This document shows, one piece after another, positions 11,868-24,311 of a stretch of DNA of 64,000 nucleotides. Both the position numbers and the translations under genes were made by a program. The stretch is from Cheilinus undulatus (taxonomy: Eukaryota; Chordata; Actinopteri; Labriformes; Labridae). The DNA lies in assembly GCF_018320785.1 (NCBI RefSeq), contig NC_054877.1, forward strand, positions 22,364,329 through 22,428,328. Reading direction: 5' to 3'. Below the pieces are notes generated by a model. The model was not told the DNA's origin. It was given only the letters and a program-made list of their open reading frames with translations, and did no database searches. Positions within the stretch are counted from its first letter, which is position 1. Every line of letters begins with the position of its first letter.

Positions 11868-12765
11868 TTTTTTATTCAATAAGCAATCCCCATAACTGGC
11901 AGTCAGTTTTTCGCATCGCTGTGGAGGAATTTTGGCCCTCTCTTTTTTGCAGAATTGTTGTAACTCAGCCATATTGGAGGGTTTTCCAGCATGAAAAGCC
12001 TATTTAAGGTCATGCCACAGCATCTAAATTTAATATAAGTACATACTTTGACTAGGCCACTCCAAACCCCTTATTTTGTTATTTTCAAGCCATTCAGAGG
12101 TAGACTTGCTGGTGTGTTTCGGATCATTGTCCTGACTTCTGCTGCATAATCCAAGTGTGCTTGATTTTGAGGTCACGAAATAATTGCCAGACATTCTCCT
12201 TCAGGATTTTCTGGTTATGAGCAGAATTCATGGTTCCATACAGCAAGTGGTCCAGGCCCTGAAGCTGCAAAGCACCCTCAGACCGTCCCACTAGTACCTA
12301 CATGTTTGGCTGTTGGTGTGATTTTCTTTTTTATGAAATGCAGTGTTAGTTTATGCCAGATGTAACAGGATAAACACCTTCAAGAAAGTTCAACTTTTGT
12401 CTCTACAGTCCACAGAATATTTTCCCAAAAGTCTTGAATCTGGGTTCTTTTGTGACCTCCTGGATGAGTTGTGGATGTGCTCTTTGGTAGGCAACTCCTG
12501 AGAAGATTTATCCTTGTTCCAAGTTTTCTCCATTTGTGGATAATGGCTCTCACCATGGTTCACTGGAGTTCCACAGCATTAGAAATGGTTTTTGTAACCC
12601 TTTCCAGACTGATAGATGTCAAGAACTTTGTGTGTCTCTGTTCTTGAATTTCTTGAGATCCAAGCATGATGTGTTGCTTTTTAAGGTCTTTCAGCCTACT
12701 TCACTTTGTCAGACAGGTTCTATTTATGGGATTTCTTGAGTCAGCAAGTCTTGCAGCAGTCAGGC
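11868..12765 (-). mobile_element. Decayed Tc1-like transposon
   Basis: The stretch shares many phrases with the Tc1-like element at 51751-53300, for example tggagggttttccagcatga and gccattcagaggt-gacttgctggt. The transposase reads on the minus strand but is broken by stops. The terminal repeats are not clearly present, so the copy is truncated and old. Confidence 0.7.
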
Positions 12766-14150
12766 CTTGGTGTAGCTTTCATAAGACCAGGTAGTTTGGA
12801 GGATTTTTGATGATCTGAAAGATTTAAGTGCAAAAAATAAGCAAAAAAATAAGATGTCAGAAGGGGGTAGAAATTTTGCACTGTGCTTACAGAAGCCCTT
12901 AGAGAACATGTTTCCACTTTTTTTTTTTTTGTTGCTATATTTCATAAAATTTCATTTTCTTGCCTTTCTGTTGCCTTTTAAGCTCTTAAATTTTATAAGT
13001 TGGCTGTTTTTATCTCTGTAAAGTACTTTTGATGAAATGCTCTGGGTATAAATTGTGCTCTAACTTGACTTTCCTTACAAGACAGCAGCACAGGTTTACA
13101 CCCAAAATGGACACATTAGTTACACTACAAAGGACTGACCCACTTGAAGATGTATGGTACTTAATGTGGGCCTGCCATTTGTATTGTCAAGAAATAAAAT
13201 AGATTTAAAAAATGTGTTAATTGAGGCTGGCACCTCCATATCTGCCTTACATCTCAACAACTATCATAGCTTCAAGGGTAGAACATTTTTATTGACTTAT
13301 ACCCACTTATACCTCACATACTACCGGTATCTTTCAAATATTAATAGGATATATAACTGCAGGCTTTAATTGGAAGTTACATTCTGCTTTTCCACAGATC
13401 CCACAGCTATAATAGAGTTTATATCTAAAGGGATTTAAATGTGTGAAATGCTTCTGTGCCTGTTATCTGTTATTTGATGGAAACATGGATGTTTCCCCCC
13501 GCTGGTTAACAGAATCACAGGGATTTATACAACACAGTGAAGGAGAGTTGTAAATATTTTAGTGCAAACATAAGCTGGACTGCAGTTGCTTAAGGCTCCT
13601 GTAGGGAGTATTTATCTGGTTATGTAACAGATTGAATTTAATAATGAGATACAAAAGCAAATAAGACCATAACTAGTGGACTGACTGTTCCTATTCTCAC
13701 ACAAAATGTCTGATATCAGCATAGATGATATAAAACTCTGCTAAATGAGGATTGTTTAACATTTCAGTGGTATGGATTAGTGATATATTAGACTGTTAAA
13801 AGGCAGCAAGATGAGATTTTTTTGTCAGAAACACAACTTAAACATACAGAATCAAAATCAGTAAAGACTTCAGTTTTTAGGTAGTCCACAGGGTAGCCAG
13901 GATCCACACAAGCCAAAAGTTTGTCACTGTAGCTTTAACACTTATTCAATAATTGTAGAATTTGTGCATTAAAAAAACAGCTCAAATTAGAGCATTTATT
14001 AAATTCTTTAAAACTGAATATGTCTTTTTTTACTGATGTCGGTGTCATGTAGTTCAGTTGTCTTCTAGGTGTGGTCAAAATAGTTTTCATTTGTATGTAT
14101 TAACAGGTTCTGCAGTTGTGTATTAGTTTCATATCCATCCAGCTTTATGC
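12766..14150. other. Intergenic DNA, nothing recognised
   Basis: A/T-rich, with a T run near 12918-12931. No gene, TIR pair or structured RNA could be supported. The first 130 bases may include the decayed right end of the preceding Tc1-like copy. Confidence 0.45.
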
Positions 14151-14151
14151 A

Positions 14152-14768
14152 CTTAGGGTCAATCCCATTTCTATGCCTTAGCCCTTATCTTAGCTCTTCC
14201 CTTTGGTTTTGCACATTCACTTCAGGTGAAAGGGTCTCCCGTCTGTCTGCTTAGGACCAAGGGCTATATAGCCCTTGAAACAAAGATTTTTCAGGACCAC
14301 ACTTGAAACCGAGGTGTATGATGAATTTCCCTCCATGGACTAAGTTCACTTATGAAATGGCATTAGAGACTATGAAAAAGGTGCCTAAATGTAATTATTT
14401 TGGCATTTATCAATGATCATAGAAAGTACAACAGTTGTGTTTTTTCATTTTCAGTCTTAAGTTACTGGGGATGGGAATTCATTATTTCCGGTATGTACAT
14501 GCGAAAATGAGAGCTATTAACTGTATAAATATATGGAGAAGAGCAACATGGAGATCCATTGTATGAATGAGATCGTTGAAGCTTGGTTGTCACGTCTGTT
14601 GACGCAGCTGTTTGAGGCAATGTGTGTTGATGAACAGCAATCAATTGGCACCTTTTTTCTTAAGGGAAGGTTTTCACCCCTGATCCTCACCACTCTTTTT
14701 CAAGGGGCAAGGGGAAGGGGTAAACGAAGGGGAAGGGTTAAGGGGTAGAAGTGGGATTGGACTTTACT
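14152..14768. mobile_element. Short-word TIR DNA transposon (AATCCCA..CCCTT ends)
   Basis: The left end reads agggtcaatcccatttctat followed by gccttagccctt. The inverted right end reads aaagtccaatcccacttcta followed by ccccttaaccctt. These ends belong to a very common fish DNA repeat. The right end is rich in AGGGG words. A 71-codon frame at 14533-14748 has no recognised product. The superfamily and target duplication were not determined. Confidence 0.6.
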
Positions 14769-14784
14769 ATCAGGTGCATATATA

Positions 14785-15110
14785 ATCCCAAGTCCAGAAA
14801 AGTTGGGGCACTATGAGCTTTGATCCTGAGAAGATGGTGGGGTTTCTGGATCGTGTTCACATATGGCTTCTTTTTTGCATGATACAGCTTTAACTTTCAC
14901 TTGTGGATGGTGCAGCCAACTGTGTTGACAATGATTTCTGGAAGTGTTCCTATTCCCATGCAATGATTTCCAGCACAGAATCACGCCTGTTTTTAATGCA
15001 GTCTCTCAGGCTAAAACAATCGTCTTGCATAGATGCAAGATGCATGGAGAGTCATGCATTTCTGCATGACTCTCCATGCAGAAATGCAGCCAAAAGCTGA
15101 TTCACACAAA
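14785..15110. mobile_element. Fragment of the 'agttggg' transposon family with a perfect hairpin
   Basis: The start (aagtccagaaaagttgggg) and following text belong to the family seen at 2215 and 48450. Within it, 15041-15058 and 15063-15080 form a perfect 18-base inverted repeat around a 4-base loop. Confidence 0.45.
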
Positions 15111-15384
15111 CAGATAGGTGCTTTGTAAACCAACAACAATCTTTTGGTTGGTTTGGAAGTTCTGTTGTTTCTTCTTGAGTGGCATTTGTGCATACCTGCC
15201 AACATATAGGTTTCAAAATACAGCAGGTGGTGGTGGTGTGATGTTGTTGTACAAGTTACAAGATATGTATGGCCTCAGTTTGGATGGGGATGCCTAGTTT
15301 TGCATGAGGGGAGGATTTTGATCATTAAACACTGTATTTCCTGTATTATATTTCTCTTTTCTCTGAGTTTCTCTGAGTGTTCTT

Positions 15385-15540
15385 TTGTCTTCATGGTGTA
15401 ATGGTAGCCAGGAACACTGATTAACAAAGTGACTGGACCTTCCAGACACAGGTGTCTTTATACTGCAGTCACTTGAGACACATCACTCAGGTGATCCCCA
15501 ATTTAATCAGGAGAGACTAGTGACTGATTAAAAGATAACA
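15385..15540. repeat. Interspersed repeat shared with 41725-41905
   Basis: The block beginning ttcatggtgtaatggtagcc, with ccttccagacacag further on, is nearly the same as part of the element at 41575-42090. It looks like an internal piece of that Tc1/mariner-related repeat left next to another MITE. Confidence 0.6.
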
Positions 15541-15554
15541 TTTTATTTTACATA

Positions 15555-16104
15555 CAGTGCTTAACAAATTTATTTGACCACCTGTCATATTTGTCTCAGA
15601 GACCATCCAGCATCATGAAGTGCTTTAATGCGGACTCTTTCATTTTCAATAAGCTCTCCACGTTTTACCATTTTGAACAGGAATGAGGAATTTCAAACTG
15701 AATTCACCTTTTTATACCCAAATTTGAGCTGGCTCACTGGGCTTCTCTGAGAAGTCAGAAATGAATCAAGTATAACATTCAACCACTCTAATTTTTCTGT
15801 TCAGCAATGCAAGTAAATAACTATAATTTGACATATTCATCAAGAAATATTAATGTGCTTTACTATTTTATCAGTTTTTTTGAAAATCAGTAAATTAGAA
15901 AATTCATGGATAACAATGATTATTATATTTTAGCATTAAAAATATCATTTCGGTTAAAGAGCTTCTACATATTGGTGCATTAACCATTGCAGAAACATAA
16001 AAAATGATTTTAGTTTTACCAATTTTTACAAGTGCTGTTAATTTAGGGAAGCTGTGGCATAAACCTTACTTTGGGTGGTGGTCTAATAAATTTGTTAAGC
16101 ACTG
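15555..16104. mobile_element. Tc1/mariner-type MITE, long copy
   Basis: TA dinucleotides flank both ends (15553-15554 and 16105-16106). The termini are inverted: CAGTGCTTAACAAATTTATT at the left and its complement at the right. The interior of about 550 bases has no transposase. A shorter copy of the same family is at 45292-45575. Confidence 0.85.
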
Positions 16105-16830
16105 TATGTGATAATGAAATATATTTATTAACATAGATGTGATATTGAATTGCTGTCAAAGTCGCTTTGGCACTTGAACTCCACACGGACATAGCGTGAT
16201 CAAAGGGTGGCAGAAAGATCTATCCCTCGATGGAGTCCAGACATTGTTGGCGGTGATGGCTGAAGATGTCATCTAAGGCTGATTAGATGAACATTGATGA
16301 ACTTGTAGACTTGGCAGTGATGGGGAGGTGGAGGGTTGCTCAGAACCATGCCATGAATGAACTGGTGGAGGAGAAAGCCACATTTAAAAGGAGCAGCACA
16401 ATATGATAGGCTAACAATGTGGGATTAAAGCAGTGCTATTGGATAGGTGTGACCAGGTGATGTAAACAGCTGTTTATGTGAGAGAGAGCGTGAGTGAGGG
16501 AGTGCATGAAATAGTGCAGGGATGAACTACTAAACCAGCGTGGAGAAAACACAGCCAAATTATATTGACAATGATTGGTTTATGAAATCAACAAAAGGCT
16601 ATTACATTAAGGATATTACCTTAATGTTGGGCCCATGCCATCCCTGGTCACCTTCTGGATAGGCCCCTGGTTTGGGGGCTTTCCCAGGATACAAATCCTC
16701 TCTCCCCTGGACTGGATTTGATGTAGATGCCAACAGATGTTTTCCAGGCCAAACCTCTTTCACAGTCAGTTTAGCTTACACATGAACATAGATACATGCA
16801 AGAAAAGGAAAACAATCAGTCCTCAGGTTT
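16105..16830. other. Intergenic DNA with a short Tc1-related piece
   Basis: Near 16553-16610 the text attatattgacaatgattgg resembles the end region of the element at 41575-42090. No gene is seen. Confidence 0.35.
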
Positions 16831-16833
16831 CCC

Positions 16834-17372
16834 TAACCTAACACACCAGATGGATACGTTTCACACATCCATCTGGTAAACCTTCCAGAGACGGCGTTTG
16901 GGAAAGGGCAGAGCTCGGAGGGTAATTGGATGAACGTTCTGTCACATTTTTATGGGTCAATCAGAGCAACAAAACACTTTGCTCGAGTAAACTCCATAGA
17001 GAGCTGCATAACGCGAACCATGGCGACTGTAGACATGTCAGTACACGACTTTTGCCGTTTTTGAAAAGAAAACAACTCACTGCTGTTCTTTGTTCTTCTT
17101 TTTAATGAAGAAATGTCATCAAGTTCTAATAAAACTGCCGCTATAGCAGCATTCACGCTAATGTCTTCTGCCACAATTGCACCGGCCTCTTGTTGCTGCT
17201 TGCTTACGTCATGACTCTGCTGCGCCCGAAAGTACTGCCCCTCTTCTCTGATTGGTCCTGTCACTTTCTAACTGGGCCCAAAACAATTCAGATGGGAGCT
17301 TTGCAAGATGGATTTGCCAGTAAGACACACGGAAACGGGCAAATCCATCTGCTTTGCAAGGTTAAGGTTTCC
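16834..17372. repeat. Hairpin-ended interspersed repeat, copy 2
   Basis: Second copy of the repeat at 3615-4135. Both ends form stem-loops: CCAGATGGAT with ATCCATCTGG (about 16848-16880), and GATGGATTTGCC with GGCAAATCCATC (about 17307-17350). Compared with copy 1, this copy has small deletions and extra bases (about 17145-17180). Confidence 0.65.
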
Positions 17373-18970
17373 CAGTGTTAGCTCATGAATTCATGAGAAG
17401 CAATACCAGCAGAGCTGCTGCTGATCAGACCTGCTGTGAGTGTTTCAGCACAGTGTGGCTCCAGCTCTTTCACCATAAGCTCATTCCCTTCATTGATCTC
17501 ATGATCACAAGCTGCCTGAACCTCTGAATTTCTTATGCACTCATTTCTTGATGTAGATTTGAACTCACAGAGCATGCATTATTGGGAATAGAGTGTTTAA
17601 AGCAATGAGCTGGTAGATGGTAAGATTACATGATGCCATCACATTTCAGTCTTTATTCAGAGGAGGTTTTTTGGAACGCTGTAATACTTTAATTTAAACT
17701 TACTGTGTTCATGACCACCAGCATTAGGACAGTGTCCACAGTTGAAGGTAACAGTTAGTTAAAAGTAACTCATGCTTTAATTGGTGGGGCCAACTTCGAA
17801 CAAACATTTATTGCTACCTAAACAATTGTTAAATGCACAACTAAGAATGGCAGCTTATTGTAGAAGAGTCCAAAGACAAGAGACATTCAAAGGGGAAATG
17901 AATGGATTATTCTGAGACCTAAAGACAGTTAATTACTTCTTTATACTGCATTGGACTCAACTCCATGCCATAAAGTATTATTCAGCTCCTCCACCTGAAA
18001 TGATCTGTACTGAAAGCCGCTCTCCTTCATGCTCTGTTGGTGTACACATGCAATTACCACCAGATTACACGGTCAGTTCTGAGAGGGGACTTCACAGATC
18101 TACAAACACTGAGTGCTAACAGCTAATCTATCTTCAAAGCAGTTCTGTAAGATACAGTGACTGTGCATGTGACGTAGTGAAGTCAATTCTACCTGCCTGC
18201 CAAGGGGAATCAATGTCCCACAACTTCACAGACGGATAATCAATTGATGAACCTGAAGCAATGATGGGTGTAATTCATGCAAGGTGAAAACAACCTGTAG
18301 TTAACCAACTACACTAGATAGATTCTTTCTGTGTTATTAATTGGTTTCCTCTCTTTGGTTTCCAAAATTTAGACTTTAAAGAGTTTCTGCTGAAGAGGAT
18401 GCAAGGTAATGCAATGAAACTCAGACTTTTCATTTGTATTGGATTCTTGCATAAGTTTCAAAGAGCTGAGTGAACATCATACAATTACATCTCTAATGAT
18501 CTGGAAAACCTTTTTTACTATGTCCTTTCAAAACCATACAGTATCTCCTACCAGTTCAGATACTGCCAAACATTTTGTTTTATATTACAGAGAGGAAACA
18601 CAAAAGCTGCACTATTTAAGTCATATGTCATGTTGTGAGGGTGCACTCACACCAGACAATCTGCACCACACCCAAGCACACCTGACACACAAAATCTAGT
18701 TTGTTTGACCAGAGAGAGTCTTTAACGTATGTAATGCTACCTGTAGCGATCTTTAGAGAGTAAAAACATAAAATAGTTATGGGTTTGTCAAATGTTTAAA
18801 AACAGTTCAAATTTCTCATTGGACCGTGTTTTAAACACATTGCATTACCAATAGCATTAGCTCAAAAGGCTGAATAACTGACTTATCATTCCTGACGTCA
18901 ATCCCCAGGATAAATAAAAAAAAACTCCTTGTAGTGCATGACTTTTCAAGTATGGATCAGCATGTATGTT
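17373..18970. other. Intergenic DNA, nothing firm
   Basis: No gene was recognised. A phrase near 18637-18660 (gggtgcactcacaccagaca) recalls the end of the Harbinger-like elements at 5222 and 30196, but no partner end was found. Confidence 0.4.
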
Positions 18971-18977
18971 GTAACAC

Positions 18978-19560
18978 AATAGTTCCAAAACTGGAGTCCG
19001 GGGACCCATGGGGGTCTGCGAGCCACAGCTTGGGGGTCTGCAAAATGATTTAAAATAGTTCATTAAAGTAATACCATGCTACCAAAAAGCAAATAAATAC
19101 CACAGTGCCATAAAACAACCATACTAAACCAATGACTCCCACATAAGTCCACTTTGGGCCAATAAAAACTCAGATATGATTGTGACATGTCACGTAAATT
19201 TATCACTCGTAACGCATCAGTCACTTTGCCCAGGACGCATTTGATTTGCAGGTCCAGCTAGCAATGATGGATAAATATTTAACCGCATCCACTTCATCAA
19301 ATAATGTTAGGCCCAAACCAGCGAAACTGAGAAAATATGATGACAGCTATCTCGTGTTTGGGTTTATTGAGGACAGGGACAGAAGACCAAAATGTGTTGT
19401 GTGTCTACATGTGAAGCCATGAAGCCCGCCAAGCTAAAGTGTCATATGATAGCAAAGCATGCAGAGTTTAAGGACAAAACAAAATATTTTTTCAGATGAA
19501 ATGGCAAGGAATACATCAGCCAGAAAACATGAATGGTGAACCCAACCACAACCTCAGAAA
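18978..19560 (+). mobile_element. hAT (ZBED/SCAND3-type) transposon fragment with BED finger remnant
   Basis: The left end (agttccaaaactggagtccg) matches the ends of ZBED-type hAT elements. A frame from 19264 begins MMDKYLTASTSS and continues with KLRKYDDSYLVFGF. A stop near 19420 follows, although the finger resumes in another frame with AKLKCHMIAKHAEFK. This is the N-terminal BED zinc finger of a hAT transposase, broken and truncated. Confidence 0.6.
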
Positions 19561-20180
19561 AAGCACAGAGGGCTTCTTAATTGGCTGCTCAAAGGATCAC
19601 AGCCACACTCAACTGGACAAGAGCTTGTATTTAAGTTGAAAAGTTTAAAATACAGCATCCAGGAGTATAAATGGAAGTTAACATATGTTTAATCAGCGTG
19701 ATGCTTGTGTGGGGTTTCTTGGAAAATTTTCTGCCCTGTAAGGGGTCCCTAGCCCCTGCTGTAACAAACATTAGAGAGTTGTTTCGGCAGTTTCGCCCAT
19801 GGATTTCAAGCAAAGCTGAGCATATGCAGAAAATGTGAGAGAAGTACTGTATGTAGTAAATGCATGTCTTAACAGTTTACCATAAACCGTGACTCTGGGC
19901 TACAGAGAAGAGCAGATGAATTGTGTATATAAAGGAATAATTCTGCTCCGGCAATCTCTGGGTGTAAAACAGGATAAATAAAGTAGAAAAATGTTACCCA
20001 GTTGGACACTGAGGATGGTAGAAGAGCAGTGTTTGCTGGAGCACAGAAACCTGAATGGATCTCCTTCATGTCTGCACAGCTATTAGGTTGAATGAATAAA
20101 ACATGAATCTAGTTTCAGAGTTGTCACCAATTGTTTTCTGCAGAGTTGTAGTGAAAGCTACAGGGATGGTGATCAGCGTA
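19561..20180. other. Intergenic DNA, nothing recognised
   Basis: No exon or repeat border could be supported. Confidence 0.4.
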
Positions 20181-20408
20181 CTGAAAATGCTGTCTCCGGT
20201 TAAGTTATGTTTAACCATTTGTGACCAAAGCTGGTAAAAAACTCCTGCTAGTCGTCCAAGGTCATTTTTTAGTTTTTTACACATCATGAAAGCATAGATT
20301 CCAAGCTTTCAAATGGTGTATCATACACCTTAATCTGAGCATATTTTACAAAGATATGCTCATTTGAATGTTAACTTCTAGTTCCTGTTTGTTCTAAAAA
20401 AAACTGGC

Positions 20409-20786
20409 TCAAAGTTTCAGGACTTTTCCTACCTTCAGGCAGGCCAGGTAATGGGCGTGAACAATAGGGCCACATTTACATAAAGTCCACCCAAACCAAG
20501 CTTCTGAATCGGACTGGTGATGCTCATCAAAATATTCCCATAGGAAATCCACCTTCATCAAACTTTTACTGTCGAGTGATCCTGAAGTTGTCCCAAGTCT
20601 GTTGATAATTCTTGCCACTTCTTCGTCTCTTCTACTTTCCTTCGCTGAAGGGTGCATCTTGAGGCTTGTTAATAAAAGGTGATAACTAGAAACAGCTGTA
20701 TTTACGTGCCGGGGGAGGGGTGGCATTTGAGCCATGCGGTGTTTGTTATTGTCCATCTCAATGGGCGAAACTGGGAACAATGCCAT
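20409..20786 (-). CDS. Unrecognised 125-residue open frame, probably repeat-derived
   Basis: An uninterrupted minus-strand frame starts MALFPVSPIEMDNNK, has a polar middle (SAKESRRDEEVARIINRLG) and then DFLWEYFDEHHQSDSEAWFG. Local G/C content is higher than its surroundings, and the nearby DNA (20180-21080) reads like a long interspersed repeat. I do not recognise the family. No acceptor or donor was needed to keep it open. It may be the N-terminus of a transposon protein or chance. Confidence 0.25.
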   Translation of the reverse strand: MALFPVSPIEMDNNKHRMAQMPPLPRHVNTAVSSYHLLLTSLKMHPSAKESRRDEEVARIINRLGTTSGSLDSKSLMKVDFLWEYFDEHHQSDSEAWFGWTLCKCGPIVHAHYLACLKVGKVLKL

Positions 20787-21677
20787 GCTGAGTGGCCAAT
20801 TATCATCCCGCGGTTTTGCTTTCCCCTCCCCTCAATCTCCCCGCAGCAAATCTGAAAACAGTGCATTTTAAAACCCAAAATTAACGCTTTTAAATGTCAC
20901 ATTTGTGTTACTTTTTTCATCGAATGAGTAGATTAAATGTCGGACTTGAATAAAATGAGAAAAAACAAAAAATGATCATTTTGAAGAAAACAACTTTGTA
21001 TCCATCTTTCTCAACCAATGGAATGCCAACTTGCAGGAACTTTACCTGGCTTCGGTCACATTTGGTTGACATCGGCCAAAATGATACCTTGGGTGGTGAA
21101 ACATGCCCATCTTGCTCGTCATCAAACTAGCATATAACAATTAAACATAGACCAAGCAAAAGTTAAAGTCAGTAGTGGTATACCAAGCTTTTACCATCTA
21201 TTATGAATGCCTATTATGATTATAAATGCCTCTTAATCTTAAAATTGATCAAACTAATGAGTAATAAATGGTTTTGCACAAATGACCTCAGGGTCTAACG
21301 TGCTTATTCTTCAAGGACATGAACGCTGCAGTATCTCACTTCTCCTATGTTGTAATGAGTAAGTGTGTATGTGTTGAGAGAGAAAGAAAGAGAAGCATAC
21401 TGGTGCAGAACTGAGTCAAGCAGATAGGAAAAATGCAGGAAAGTAGCTGATCTTTCCATAGCTTTACATTTAACATTATGCTTGGGTAAAAATAAACAAT
21501 CTGGGAGAACATCAGCTCTCTCTCAGAAGGAGTTAGCCTGTCTGACTGTATACTGCCTCTGCCTTGATGGCCCTTGATTCATACGGCCTAAAATAATTGC
21601 CTTAATGCAAAACCACCAATACTTTAATTTTCTTGACATAATATCCTGAAATCAACATCAAAATGACATCAGATCAG

Positions 21678-21962
21678 TCAGGGCCTCTGTGCAGAGGTTA
21701 CATGTTCTCCCTGTGCATGCGTAGGTTCTCTCCAGGTACTCTGGCTTCCTCCCACCACCAAAAACATACTTATCAGGTTAATTGGTGACTCTAAATTGAC
21801 TGTAGGTGTGAATGTGAGCGTGCTTGGTTGTCTGTCTCTGTATGTCAGCCCTGCGACCGACTGGTGACCAGTCCAGAGTGTACCCTGCCTCTCGCCCAAT
21901 GACAGCTGGGATAGGCTCCAGCCCCCCACCCCGGGGTATGGGAAATGGATGAATGGATACTG
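21678..21962 (+). mobile_element. 3' fragment of a common fish LINE/SINE repeat
   Basis: The sequence holds atgttctccctgtgcatgcg, gtgactctaaattgactgta and ggctccagcccccc, and ends atgaatggata. This order is typical of a very abundant fish retroelement 3' end. An inverted fragment of the same family is at 42790-43022. Confidence 0.75.
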
Positions 21963-24260
21963 TAGTGTCAGTTCCCAACAAATTGTTCCTAGTATTAAGC
22001 ATATGGATATTACAGTATTTATCCTTATGTGGCTGAAAAGCAAGGCTGCCTTTTACCCTTTATTCCCAGTCTTTCAATCAACCTAATGGACCTCGTGTTG
22101 CGTTGTTTTCCCTGAACAATTAATCCAAGGTCAAGGAGTGAATGCAACAACATAGGCTTACATTTCAGCTGAGGAAACACTAATCATTATCAAACAGCAA
22201 AAAGGCAATTTAATGAACTGCTAACAAGAGAAGTAAAAATGCCCGGGGGTTGTACTGTACTGTGGTATTACTGCAGTAGAAATGAGTAATACAGAGTTTT
22301 CTTCAGCTGTAGTGTTATATTTTTACAAATAAAAGTCTATGCTTATGATTGGTATTCTCTCCCCTCCTCTTTGGTTATGACTGTCTGCAGCTGAGGCCTG
22401 TCTTTGTGATTGTTAAATGCTGATTCTGTATTCCCATCAGACCACTTTGATGTTTATGCTGTGTTTTATCTTATCGCGACCATTCATTTCTTTCTCCCCT
22501 CTGTGGCCATAACAATTAATTTTTCGACATTGCCATTACACTTCTAATACTGCTTTCATCTCAGGCTTTGGCTCAATTTGTTCCAGCCTCTACCTCTGTA
22601 TTTGTGTGAATTCACACCCAAGAAAGGAGCGCAAGTGGCAAGTGAGGCGATATTTCTACTGTGTGTAATCCTTTTGAAGATAAATCATGGCTGCTTTCAA
22701 GGTGTGACAAACCAGATTGTTTCCCTTTTTTGCTTTTTCTGAGGCAAACTCAGAATCAATTTACAAGAGCGACCACGTGTGCCTTTGAGTCACTTTTGGT
22801 GATTTTATATGGTTGTGTGTGGGTTAGTTAACATCAAGCTGTAAGAGACCATGGCTAGCTTAGAACAGAATGGGATGCTCACCCCATCACCCACTGCATT
22901 GCTTAAACAAAATGATTCAAACTTAAACATTTCATTGGCATGTGTGAAAAGGGGTGCCTCATACCACAGCAATTTCCATTTAAATTCTAATAAAGGCCAC
23001 AAGGTCTCCAGAGATTGAGTATTTCAGAAAGTCATGGAAAAAATAGAGCCTTATAGTGTGTAGTCTTAGTATTTGTACATACACACAGTTGGAAGAAAAA
23101 AGTGACAAAGGTTAAGATACTAAATTCTTTTAATCTTCTTCAGAGGATGGGGGTGGATGTTATCCAGGCTGTTTGGTTCAAGGTGACAATGGGTTTTGAT
23201 TAAGAACCTTGAAGACAGCTCAAGTGGAGACTGTTCAGCTGTGGAGGGTCAGCGCCTTTGAAAGGCTTCTGTTACCAGGAATTTTAAAGCAACAGGATGG
23301 TAGCCTCATGGGATTGCTTTTAATGGAAATTTCATATAATGTCAAATGGAGAGAAAAAATTTCTCTATTCATGGCGTTTATGTCATGTTAACACTTATGT
23401 AATAGCTCACCTTGTGTACAAGGAAGGCTTTCTACTGCTGTTCACCACGAAGTGGCTGCGGGGTCTCAGATGCTGCCTATGTTCTTTTTTTTTTTTTTAA
23501 CTTTAATTGGATTTACTCACTGAAAATGAGACAACTCCAGGTTATGCTTCAACAAAAGCATTGACTTAGAAAGAAAGGAGAGGGTGAAATAGATGTCTGT
23601 CAGGTCCACGTGATTTAGGATAATAGTGTCTACTACTTGACATTGTAACATTGTAAGTAGATTAATGCTGTAAGATGCTCCCTGGACAAAAGACTTTTAA
23701 TAACCCTGCCATCTGTGTTAACTTTGAGCAAAATATCACTGCCTTTTAACTAACCTTACTGCACCAGAACGCTAGAGAACTGGTTCTCATCCTGATAAAA
23801 CTGCCGTTGACGCTATTGATGCCTTTGAATCCTGTGGGCAGCATATTCAGTGAGCCTGGAACTCATATAACTTTTGGGGACTTTAATGATTAAATCCATA
23901 CAAGTAACTCCCATATAGAATGTCTTTTTTATCCATTTTAATTGAACTCCGAACATTTATTACCGCTAGCTAGAATGCTAACTCAAAGGCTAACCGCCAT
24001 ATTGTTTTCCCTTTGCGATGGTCTTTTAGCCAGTTGCAGGCTGCTCCGTAATCAGAGAGCATAATGTAAAGAGAGATAGAGAGAGCCTGTGATGCAGCCC
24101 CCTGTATTATTAGTTTAATATTTAGCAGTAAAACTCAGTAATCATTAGAAAACAACTTTAGGGTCACAGAGATGCTGTATATTATGTATCAGCCCATACC
24201 CAACACCTTGGTATCAGAAATTGGTAAGGAAAAAATAGTATCGGAACATCCATAATTAAA
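21963..24260. other. Intergenic DNA, nothing recognised
   Basis: No exon, TIR pair or RNA gene could be supported. A T run lies at 23486-23500. Confidence 0.45.
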
Positions 24261-24261
24261 G

Positions 24262-24266
<5 letters not shown>

Positions 24267-24310
<44 letters not shown>

Positions 24311-24311
24311 T
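24267..24311. repeat. (GT)n(AT)n microsatellite
   Basis: About 32 bases of GT repeats pass directly into about 12 bases of AT repeats. Confidence 0.95.
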
